Shown here: piece after piece, positions 35,835 to 42,597 of the stretch | How the letters are laid out: the number at the start of each line of letters is the position of its first letter | Position numbering within the stretch: the stretch's first letter is position 1 | NCBI GenBank assembly: GCA_963703015.1 | Contig: OY969779.1 | Coordinates: forward strand, 2,356,001-2,420,000 | Source of the DNA: Methanobacterium_B sp963703015 | GTDB lineage: Archaea; Methanobacteriota; Methanobacteria; Methanobacteriales; Methanobacteriaceae | Direction of reading: 5' to 3' | DNA length: 64,000 nucleotides | Translations under genes and position numbers: made by a program | The notes under the pieces: model-generated | Databases searched by the model: none | The model's input: only the letters and a program-made list of their open reading frames with translations | Told to the model about the DNA's origin: nothing

Positions 35835-36005
35835 TTATTTTTTAGTTTTAATGAAGGATTCAAGTGTTGTTTGAACTTCAAAGTCCAACATGCCCTCGGT
35901 ATCACAGTCCAATAATTTATTTTGAGGATCTAAAAATTTGATGGCATGTATGGAATAATTAACTGACTGGTTTTGTACATTATTCTTGTAGCTTTTTTGC
36001 ACCAT
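35835..36005 (-). CDS. Small hypothetical protein (56 aa)
   Basis: On the minus strand an ATG at 36005 is preceded five bases away by a canonical GGTGAT ribosome site. The 56-codon product reads MVQKSYKNNVQNQSVNYSIH, then AIKFLDPQNKLLDCDTEGML and DFEVQTTLESFIKTKK. It has mixed polar composition, one Cys (residue 34) and no membrane span. The strong translation signal and the normal codon use argue for a real gene. No family is recognised. It lies convergent with the alpha/beta-hydrolase gene and about 230 nt upstream, on the same strand, of the ABC exporter's last gene... that is, the exporter genes are transcribed toward it. Confidence 0.55.
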   Translation of the reverse strand: MVQKSYKNNVQNQSVNYSIHAIKFLDPQNKLLDCDTEGMLDFEVQTTLESFIKTKK

Positions 36006-36235
36006 TTTTTATCACCAATAATAAGGTGTACTTATAATAGATTAGCCATATTGCAAGAGCATATGAAAAGTAATCAATAATCTAGGTATAAATGGCCACA
36101 ATAACAAGATTTTTCAGATCTTTTCGGTACTTTGTTTAAAACTGTTTTAAAACTAATAAATTTCTGATACAAAAATAAAGTTTTACAATTACCATGTATT
36201 TTTGTTGTGATATGTGAATCGACAATGAAATACAT

Positions 36236-36964
36236 CTATTTCCATTTAGTCAGGATTTTATCACGACTGAATGTGGATTTACTGACATAAAATAGTATTA
36301 TATCAATTAATAAGATGGTCATTGATATTACTGCTAAATTGGTAGTGTTTAATGACAGAGAATTTGTTACCAGTGGAATGTACAATCCCATGAAAGGTAA
36401 AAACATCAAAAACCCTAACTGATTTGCAGTTCTAACATCGTTTACCCTTGAAGAAATTATTACATTTAGCTGTATACTAAAGATAGATGATAATGGAACT
36501 ACGACCAGTAAAATGAAAGCCATGGTCCAGTTAGGATAAAAAAGATAGCCAAAACTGTTATTTGTAAACAGATCTATTAAAACCATAAATATTATTGAAT
36601 TGGCGTATATTATGGCAACAGATGGAAGAAATGAAGCCACAGTTTTTCCAAGGAGTAATTCACTCTCAGTTGTAGGAGTAGCAAGAAGTGGTTCTAAACT
36701 TTGCTCGATCTTTTCACCCAGTATGCTGTAAGAGGCAAGTGTGGTTGATTGAATGTAGACCAATATAATATAAAAATATGAAAAAGCATTAATTAAGGCT
36801 ATTAAATCTTTAGGATCAGTTTCATTGATTAAAGATTTGATGGATAGTGGTAACACAATTGAAAATATTAATGGTAGAATTATCAGGGTGTATAATATCC
36901 TTTTTTTCTTCATAAATATGCTGAAGTCTTTGTTTGCAATGACCCATGATTTTGAGAGATTCAT
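36236..36964 (-). CDS. ABC-2-type transporter permease
   Basis: The 242-residue product has six hydrophobic spans. The first is KRILYTLIILPLIFSIVLPLSI after an amphipathic start (SWVIANKDFSIFMKKKR). The characteristic ABC-2 segment EKIEQSLEPLLATPTTESELLLGKTVASFLPSV lies near residues 83-115. This E-R/K-x-x-G-T-L-E-P-L-L-A-T-P-like helix docks on the ATPase in Na+/drug/ABC-2 exporters such as NatB. Its ATG overlaps the last base of the ATPase stop (TAATG), so the two are translated together. It forms the membrane half of the exporter; two copies would be needed. Substrate unknown. Confidence 0.9.
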   Translation of the reverse strand: MNLSKSWVIANKDFSIFMKKKRILYTLIILPLIFSIVLPLSIKSLINETDPKDLIALINAFSYFYIILVYIQSTTLASYSILGEKIEQSLEPLLATPTTESELLLGKTVASFLPSVAIIYANSIIFMVLIDLFTNNSFGYLFYPNWTMAFILLVVVPLSSIFSIQLNVIISSRVNDVRTANQLGFLMFLPFMGLYIPLVTNSLSLNTTNLAVISMTILLIDIILFYVSKSTFSRDKILTKWK

Positions 36965-37902
36965 TATTTACCACCCTTCACAATTTTAAGGTACGCATCT
37001 TCAAGGGTTGGACTTAACCTATTAACATATTGAACTTTTCCACCGGCAGCAACTATTGTATTGACAATTAAAGGATTATACAACTCAGGATCATTTACAT
37101 CAACAATGATTTCGGTATCAGTGGATGTGAATTTACCAATATTGATACTCTCCAACGATTCTAAAATCTTTTCAGTCACCTTTTTCAATTGAATAACTGT
37201 TTTATTACTCCAAACAGATCTTTCTAAGTCTTCAGGGGAACCTATGGCCATTAATTTTTTGTTGAAGATTCCAATTTTGTCACAAATTCTCTGGGCTTCA
37301 TCCAAGTTATGGGTGTTGATAAAGATGGTTTTATTTTCATTTTTAAGGTCTAATATAAATTCTCGGACAGTTTTAGATGATTCTGGGTCTAAATTTGCGG
37401 TTGGCTCATCTAAAAATAATATTTCAGGGTCGTGAATTAAGGTTCTGGCAATGGCAAGTTTTTGTTTCATTCCCTTGGAGAATGTACCTGCATTAACATC
37501 TCTTTTATCCCACAGACCTAACATCTTAAGAAAATGTTCAATGTTTTCTTCTCTCTTGCTTAAAGAACAATCATACAGTTTACCATAAAAGTCTAAATTC
37601 CTATAGGCACTCAAATCATCGTAGAGCCCCACATTTTCAGGTAGCAATCCGATTAACTTCCTAATTTTTAAACTTTCTGATTCGTCTGAAGTATCATATC
37701 CTGCAATTCTGGCTTCACCACTGGTTTTAGATATCAAACAACTAAGCATTCTAATAGTTGTAGTTTTTCCAGCACCATTAGGCCCTAAAAAACCAAAAAC
37801 TTCTCCTTCATCAATATGAAAGCTAAGATTATCTACTGCAATTAAATCATCAAACTTTCTTGTGAGATTTTCTGCTTCAATCAATTTATCAGCCCAGATC
37901 AT
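36964..37902 (-). CDS. ABC-2 exporter ATP-binding protein
   Basis: The 312-residue product has GPNGAGKTTTIRML (Walker A, about residues 40-53), LPENVGLYDDLSAYRNLDFY (Q-loop region with Glu replacing Gln), FSKGMKQKLAIARTLIHDP (signature, S-K-G-M variant common in ABC-2 ATPases), ILFLDEPTANLDP (Walker B) and NTHNLDEAQRICD (switch His). A C-terminal 90-residue domain follows, as in NatA- or CcmA-type proteins. It energises the permease encoded by the overlapping downstream gene. The ATG at 37902 has no ribosome site; a TATA-like AT run lies about 25-35 bp upstream, so the mRNA may be leaderless. Confidence 0.93.
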   Translation of the reverse strand: MIWADKLIEAENLTRKFDDLIAVDNLSFHIDEGEVFGFLGPNGAGKTTTIRMLSCLISKTSGEARIAGYDTSDESESLKIRKLIGLLPENVGLYDDLSAYRNLDFYGKLYDCSLSKREENIEHFLKMLGLWDKRDVNAGTFSKGMKQKLAIARTLIHDPEILFLDEPTANLDPESSKTVREFILDLKNENKTIFINTHNLDEAQRICDKIGIFNKKLMAIGSPEDLERSVWSNKTVIQLKKVTEKILESLESINIGKFTSTDTEIIVDVNDPELYNPLIVNTIVAAGGKVQYVNRLSPTLEDAYLKIVKGGK

Positions 37903-38040
37903 TAATTAACAAATAAATTACTTATAAAAAATATATATTTTATCTATAAATATGTTTTTAATAAAATATTTGGATTAGGATCATGGGAAAACAAATCTAA
38001 AAAAAAAATAAAAAAAAGAATAAAGGTCTAAAAAATGCCT

Positions 38041-39021
38041 TTATTCAAGTTTTAACTGAATTCCTCCGATTCTTGGTGCTAAGAAGTTGTAGATTATGGT
38101 TACTATTGCAACCATTATGAAAGTTCCTACAAAGTATCTTATGATATCGTATATGAGGAATTCAATTCCACCAACTGCATTTCCTGCTGATGCCATACCA
38201 ATTAAACCAACTAGTCCACTTATGATACCAAATATAAGTGCGACTACTCCTACGGCTAAAGAAGCTGCAACAACTGGAATGGATGTTATTTCATGTGCTG
38301 ATCCTGCTTCAGCAAACAACAATTTAACACCGCCAACTTTTGGTATTAAGAAGTTGTAGAAGATTGAAGCTAGGGCAGTTCCAATGAATACGAAAATGAA
38401 AACTGCAATTGGTAATCCAATTATCAACAACAATGCCAATACTACTCCTCCAGTTCCTACGGCAGAGCCGTTTGGAAGATTTGTTGCTGTTAAGTTAGTT
38501 GCGTTGATAGATACGTTGTTTGCTATGGTGCTGGTACTCAACATTGCAGTTGCATTGTTGATTGCATCAACTCCAAGTTGCATGACTAGTGGAATTACTG
38601 TGCTTATGAGTGTTGTTAATGGTAAAATAATTGCAGTTAATAGTAATCCAACTATCAAAGCCCATATTGCAGCAACAGCTGATTGAATCAGTGCAAATGA
38701 CATTACTGGTAATGATGTGACCTGATTTCCTTCTAGTCCCAACTTTATACCGCCGAGTTTTGGTACAAACATGTTGTAGAGGAGTGCAGTTAAGAACGAT
38801 AGAACAATGTAAACTAGAAAAGTTCCTAGAGGGTAGAGGATTATCATTGAGATACCTAAGCTTGCAAATATGAGTGCTGCTCCAGGTAAAAATGCAGATA
38901 ATGCTCCAAATGCAATTAGTAGTAATATTGCGTATATAAGGCCTAAAATAGCGCTTATCGAAGATGTCATGAGTGTGAAAGGCACCAGTTCAATGGATTT
39001 AATTTCTTTTACGTCGACCAT
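38041..39021 (-). CDS. Polytopic membrane protein with three YN-(x)-P-(x)-GG repeats
   Basis: The ATG at 39021 follows an ideal AAAGGAGGTGA. The 326-residue product has about eight spans in three similar modules. Each ends with a hydrophilic turn: NMFVPKLGGIKLGLEG (about residues 84-99), NFLIPKVGGVKLLFAE (about 223-238) and NFLAPRIGGIQLKLE (the C-terminus). Each turn is preceded by a span rich in V, I, L, F and A. After each comes a hydrophobic run beginning with a Ser-Ile/Leu-Pro-Val motif (TSLPVMSFAL, TSIPVVAASL). The middle loop is Asn/Thr rich (NATAMLSTST...). So the gene arose by triplication of a two- or three-span unit. I know no function. It is monocistronic. Confidence 0.72.
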   Translation of the reverse strand: MVDVKEIKSIELVPFTLMTSSISAILGLIYAILLLIAFGALSAFLPGAALIFASLGISMIILYPLGTFLVYIVLSFLTALLYNMFVPKLGGIKLGLEGNQVTSLPVMSFALIQSAVAAIWALIVGLLLTAIILPLTTLISTVIPLVMQLGVDAINNATAMLSTSTIANNVSINATNLTATNLPNGSAVGTGGVVLALLLIIGLPIAVFIFVFIGTALASIFYNFLIPKVGGVKLLFAEAGSAHEITSIPVVAASLAVGVVALIFGIISGLVGLIGMASAGNAVGGIEFLIYDIIRYFVGTFIMVAIVTIIYNFLAPRIGGIQLKLE

Positions 39022-39406
39022 TTTTTCACCTCCTTTGTAGCTTGTACTATTGTATATGTTCTTTACACCATATAATGATGATTATTAATGACAAATTTCC
39101 GTATTATCTCCTAAGAATTATAATTTAAAAATATTTAGACAGTTAATATTTGAAGGGTTCTTATTCGATAGTTCAATTTTATTATTATTTTAATTCATTA
39201 TGGAAATGTAATACATTAATACTATAATTAAATCACATATTCTATTCAACTTTATTTTATAAAGATTAAAGTAAACTTTATTAATTGCTAGTTTCAAACT
39301 CGAATATTATTTATCAATTGAATTTTTTTGAGTTGGATTAGTGATTATAAGAATTAATTCACGACTCTAACAATCAAACAAACATTTAAACTAAGGTTGT
39401 GTAGTA
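39022..39406. other. 385-nt divergent promoter region of the repeat membrane protein and cbiZ
   Basis: No gene is visible. A TATA-like CATTATATGG on the minus strand lies about 50 nt before the membrane-protein start. On the cbiZ side are CTTTAT-TTT-ATAAAG (39250-39264, perfect 6-bp arms) and the word AAGTAAACTTTA (39269-39280), which recurs exactly upstream of ecfT at 41480-41491. Confidence 0.5.
39269..39280. promoter_or_regulatory. AAGTAAACTTTA word upstream of cbiZ, shared with ecfT
   Basis: This 12-mer is identical to 41480-41491 before ecfT. It precedes a TTTATTAA box and lies about 130 nt before the cbiZ start. Sharing between two genes of one corrinoid pathway suggests a common promoter element or operator; no regulator is known from this sequence. 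Confidence 0.4.
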
Positions 39407-40504
39407 TTGGCATGTAAAAAAGAATATTTTAATAACAAAGATGCATTTATTTTGAAAACAGGCAGTGGAATAATCTTTTCTATATTTGATGATTGTATTA
39501 TTGGTGAACTTCCAATAAATTGTAACACCCTCACTACTTCAGTATTAAATGGAGGTTACAAGGAAAATTTAGAAGTTGTATTTAACCACCAACTGGATCA
39601 AAAACTTATAGATGAATTGGAAGATCAACCAATTCCAAATTATATGTATAAGAAAGCTAAAAATTTAGGTTTTAATCCAGAAAAAGTTTCAGGCCTTTTA
39701 ACAGCGGCAAATATCAATAATTATGCAGTTTCTAAAAAATCATTCAAGGACCTTGATGTTACAGCCATAGTTACAGGAGGAGTAACATGTAATGCAGGAA
39801 CAGCTGGAGACGAAGCATCATTCTATGAAGAAGATGGAAAATTCATCACTAAAATTGGAACCATCAACACCATCCTAATAATAGAAGCCCATCTGGATGA
39901 ATGCACCCTTACAAAAGCCATGATGACTGCAGTTGAAGCGAAAGCAGCGGCACTTCAAAGACTCATGATTCCAAGCAAATATTCAACTGAGATTGCAACA
40001 GGCACAGGAACGGATGGTATCATATTAATATCCAATATGAATAGTAAAACTAAACTTGCAAATGCCAGTAAACACTCAAAATTAGGTGAACTCATAGGAA
40101 CTAGCATAATTGAGGCTACACAAAAAGCTCTTTCAAATGAATCTAACATAACTCCAGAATCACAACTCGACATGATTGTTAGGATGGAAAGATTTGGGAT
40201 AACTGAAACATCATATTTAAATACAGTTAATAAACCAGAAAAACTTCAAAATTTATCTATAAAATATTTAAAACAGTTTTCAAAGGATCCTGTGGTAGTG
40301 GCAGCAGTGGCAGCAGTATTGCACATTGAGGATGAAATAAGGTGGAAATTGATACCAGAAGAAGCAGGTAAAAAAGCAGCTTATAACCTTATGAAATCAT
40401 TTTTCAACAACTACAAATTAAAATCTTCAGAAATGAATATTGAAAATTCAATAATTAACGGTTGGACAGAAAACATAATGGACTATTTAAAACACTCATC
40501 TTAA
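39407..40504 (+). CDS. cbiZ: Adenosylcobinamide amidohydrolase
   Basis: The frame starts with TTG at 39407 after a weak AAGGTTGTG. The 365-residue product contains the CbiZ core: AVSKKSFKDLDVTAIVTGGVTCNAGTAGDEASFYE (about residues 106-140), then GTINTILIIEAHLDECTLTKAMMTAVEAKAAAL and SKYSTEIATGTGTDGIILISNM. These blocks are the best-conserved of the family. The enzyme cuts the amide bond of adenosylcobinamide to give adenosylcobyric acid, allowing salvaged incomplete corrinoids to re-enter B12 synthesis. About 150 C-terminal residues form an extra helical region. It lies next to an ECF transporter, the expected source of the corrinoid. Methanogens need B12 for the Mtr and Mta methyltransferases. 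Confidence 0.93.
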   Translation: MACKKEYFNNKDAFILKTGSGIIFSIFDDCIIGELPINCNTLTTSVLNGGYKENLEVVFNHQLDQKLIDELEDQPIPNYMYKKAKNLGFNPEKVSGLLTAANINNYAVSKKSFKDLDVTAIVTGGVTCNAGTAGDEASFYEEDGKFITKIGTINTILIIEAHLDECTLTKAMMTAVEAKAAALQRLMIPSKYSTEIATGTGTDGIILISNMNSKTKLANASKHSKLGELIGTSIIEATQKALSNESNITPESQLDMIVRMERFGITETSYLNTVNKPEKLQNLSIKYLKQFSKDPVVVAAVAAVLHIEDEIRWKLIPEEAGKKAAYNLMKSFFNNYKLKSSEMNIENSIINGWTENIMDYLKHSS

Positions 40505-40577
40505 TATTTGAGACAATGTAACAATATTTTCATTGCTATCTTAACATGTTTCAATTCCATCTAAAAAAATGAAATTT

Positions 40578-40591
40578 AGTATTTAAATACT
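40578..40591. terminator. Palindrome followed by T run between cbiZ and the S-component gene
   Basis: AGTATTTAAATACT is a perfect 14-bp palindrome followed by a T7 run, 74 nt after cbiZ and 4 nt from the end of the convergent gene. The T run could terminate cbiZ transcription. Confidence 0.4.
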
Positions 40592-40595
40592 TTTT

Positions 40596-41261
40596 TTAGG
40601 TCATGTTGATGTTTTCCAATTGTTTTGGATGGATAAATTTGTCCTTTGCTCTTTTGAATATTCTCTCAAATATGTCGAAGAATAGGAGAAGTAGAATAGC
40701 ATTAGTAACTCCATGCATGAAATCAAATGGAAAACTTGCAATATAAACTCCAAAAACAGCGGTGAAATTTATGGTGCTTAAGAATGGTAACATGGAAATA
40801 TTTGTGATCCATCCAAACAAAAATCCCCAAACAAAACCAAAACTGGCCCTTATGTATTGGTTTTTTTCTAGTCGGGAACTAAATATTCCTGCTGTTAAAC
40901 CCATTAATCCCCATGCTACCATTTGAAGAACTGTCCAAAAACCAAATCCTAAAAATAAACCTAGTACCAGGGGAGTTAATGCTCCTGTGATGAATCCGAT
41001 TTTTCTACCAAAAATTATTCCCGTTACTATAATAATAAAGGATGCAGCCTGAACTCCGGGTACTGCAGCAGTGGGAAGTGTTCCTAAAATTGCTATTGCA
41101 ATGAGAACAGCAATCAACACCAAGTTTTCAACAGTAGGTTTTGATCTCTCAAAAATTCTAAAAAAGGCTAAAAATACACCAACGATTATTAAAAATAATA
41201 ATATCCAACTGCCTAAAGTCATATAATCCAAAATTTCACCCCATAACATTCTATACGTCAT
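40596..41261 (-). CDS. ECF transporter S component (predicted corrinoid-specific)
   Basis: The 221-residue product has six spans. The first part (LGSWILLFLIIVGVFLAFF) is an extra N-terminal span, followed by NLVLIAVLIAIAILGTLPTAAVPGVQAASFIIIVTGIIFG, a typical S-unit region with the A-x-x-x-A-like interface. GFITGALTPLVLGLFLGFGFWTVLQMVAWGLMGLTAGIF, near residues 100-145, is the usual S-component core. Specificity is inferred from the flanking cbiZ and ecfT/ecfA: a cobalamin or cobinamide carrier. The ATG at 41261 lacks a ribosome site. GGGGTGA inside codons 7-9 points to a TTG at 41231 as the true start (211 residues). It is convergent with cbiZ and divergent from ecfT. Confidence 0.82.
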   Translation of the reverse strand: MTYRMLWGEILDYMTLGSWILLFLIIVGVFLAFFRIFERSKPTVENLVLIAVLIAIAILGTLPTAAVPGVQAASFIIIVTGIIFGRKIGFITGALTPLVLGLFLGFGFWTVLQMVAWGLMGLTAGIFSSRLEKNQYIRASFGFVWGFLFGWITNISMLPFLSTINFTAVFGVYIASFPFDFMHGVTNAILLLLFFDIFERIFKRAKDKFIHPKQLENINMT

Positions 41262-41288
41262 TTAATTGATAGTATACTACTAAATTTT

Positions 41289-41405
41289 TTATTGTGAAGT
41301 TAAGGTGGTTGCAGTAACACAGCTCCGGGGATCACCTATAATGTAATCTCCATTTATATTGGCTCTCGTATTTTGCTGGTGATTTTTTTCAACCAAAATA
41401 ACGTC
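41289..41405 (-). pseudogene. Possible remnant of a coding sequence, 38 codons
   Basis: The minus strand is open from a stop at 41406 to a TAA at 41289. It reads DVILVEKNHQQNTRAN, then INGDYIIGDPRSCVTATTLTSQ. It has locally higher G+C and protein-like composition (GDP-RSCVTAT), unlike the AT-rich DNA around it. No good start or ribosome site is present (a TTG four codons in is possible). It may be the tail of a lost gene. I do not recognise it. Confidence 0.25.
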
Positions 41406-41461
41406 TCAATAATATTATAAATTAATACTAATTGCACCAAATAGAATATAAACATATCCAA

Positions 41462-41486
41462 TTTACTTGATAATAAATCAAGTAAA
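41462..41486. promoter_or_regulatory. Perfect 9-bp inverted repeat at the ecfT promoter
   Basis: TTTACTTGA and TCAAGTAAA are exact complements separated by TAATAAA. The right arm runs into CTTTAAATAC, a good archaeal TATA box, so a protein bound here would overlap the TFB/TBP site. It overlaps the 12-base word shared with cbiZ. Confidence 0.5.
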
Positions 41487-41593
41487 CTTTAAATACTATG
41501 TTGTTTATAAAAATTGATTGATGGTTGACTATAAAAAAAATAATTAAAGGGGTCCATAAGTTCCTTTATCTTTTTTTAAATAAGTCAAAATAC

Positions 41594-41615
41594 GTAACCT
41601 GTCCTCCTAGGTTAC
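41594..41615. promoter_or_regulatory. 7-bp hairpin with CCTCC loop in the ecfT leader
   Basis: GTAACCT (41594-41600) pairs perfectly with AGGTTAC (41609-41615). The eight-base loop GTCCTCCT is complementary to a GGAGG ribosome site. It lies about 70 nt before the ecfT start and downstream of the likely TATA box, so it should be transcribed. Could be a binding site or an RNA control element. Confidence 0.35.
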
Positions 41616-41685
41616 TCCTCATATTTTTTTCAGAAACAATAAAAGGTCAAGTAATTTTATCAAAAATAGATTGAGGATCAAATAA

Positions 41686-42570
41686 ATGAAGTTAACAGTG
41701 ATACATCCTGCAATTTACATTACATATTACATGATCTTAGTGCTTTTTGCGTTTATATACAATAATCCTTACTATCTAATTACCTTCTTAATTTGTATCG
41801 TGGCTTTAATTATTTTACAAGGCATCGGCAACGAATTAAAGACCACCCTCAAATTTTTTGTTCCAATGTCTGTAATTATTATACTTTTAAACCCACTTGT
41901 TTCCCATGTTGGAACAACAAAGATATACATAATTGGAAATTATTTTATCACCCTTGAAGCCTTAACTTACGGCATTATAATGAGCTTGTCTCTTCTAATC
42001 ATATTATTGGCATTTACATCGTATAACAAGACAGTTTCATATCAAGAAATGCTCTATATATTCTCTAAAAGATTTCCAAATATTTCTATGGTAATTATAA
42101 TGGCGCTGCGATTTATTCCACTTTTCAACTACAGATTAAGTGAAGTAAATAAAATTTCTAAATTCGATAAAAAACAATATTTTAACACAAATAAAAACTC
42201 AATGGTCGAAAAAATCAGCAAAACAGCTAATTTACTGGTTGTTGTAGTTTCATGGTCTTTAGAAGAATCAATGATCACAGCAAAATCCATGAAAGCCAGG
42301 GGTTACGGTATAAAAGAAAGAACTAGTTACCTTTCATACAAATTTCACAAGACAGATTATATGCTCACCGGATTTATTTCTTTTTCACTCCTAATTTGTA
42401 TTATTGGTTTAACACAGGGATTTGGAAGAATAGAGATATATCCTACTTTAATGTTTTCTGATTCAGAAAGCACTGTTAATATTTATTATTTATCACTTTT
42501 ACTCTTACTTTTGCCCTTAATTTATTTAGAAATTAGGGAGAAATTAATTTGGAATGATTTAAAATTATAG
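41686..42570 (+). CDS. ecfT: ECF transporter transmembrane component EcfT
   Basis: GAGGATC lies six bases before the ATG. The 294-residue product has five or six spans: residues 10-30, 32-50, 55-75, 88-120 and 225-285. The cytoplasmic coupling helices carry the family's two Ala-Arg-Gly-type motifs: IIMALRFIPLF (near 136-146, A-L-R variant) and SMKARGYGIKERTSY (near 201-215, A-R-G complete). These dock on the two ATPase domains. It links the S component to the ATPase and is used with the fused EcfA encoded 27 nt downstream. The upstream region has a perfect inverted repeat and a hairpin, suggesting regulation by corrinoid supply, which is inference. Confidence 0.92.
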   Translation: MKLTVIHPAIYITYYMILVLFAFIYNNPYYLITFLICIVALIILQGIGNELKTTLKFFVPMSVIIILLNPLVSHVGTTKIYIIGNYFITLEALTYGIIMSLSLLIILLAFTSYNKTVSYQEMLYIFSKRFPNISMVIIMALRFIPLFNYRLSEVNKISKFDKKQYFNTNKNSMVEKISKTANLLVVVVSWSLEESMITAKSMKARGYGIKERTSYLSYKFHKTDYMLTGFISFSLLICIIGLTQGFGRIEIYPTLMFSDSESTVNIYYLSLLLLLLPLIYLEIREKLIWNDLKL

Positions 42571-42597
42571 AATTAAAAAAATTTGGAGAGATTAAAT

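Larger units (their letters stand above)
41262..41685. other. 424-nt divergent regulatory region of the ECF transporter
   Basis: This stretch is unusually rich in structure: a TAGTATACTA palindrome (41270-41279) near the S-gene start, a 38-codon minus-strand remnant (41289-41405), the TTTACTTGA-N7-TCAAGTAAA repeat (41462-41486) at a TATA-like box, and a GTAACCT/AGGTTAC hairpin (41594-41615). The last two are upstream of ecfT in its probable promoter and leader. Confidence 0.6.

Noticed and set aside
41310..41400. Idea of a B12-riboswitch-like RNA in the G+C-richer part of the ECF gap
   Set aside because: No B12-box pattern is visible, the class is bacterial, and the stretch reads better as a minus-strand coding remnant.
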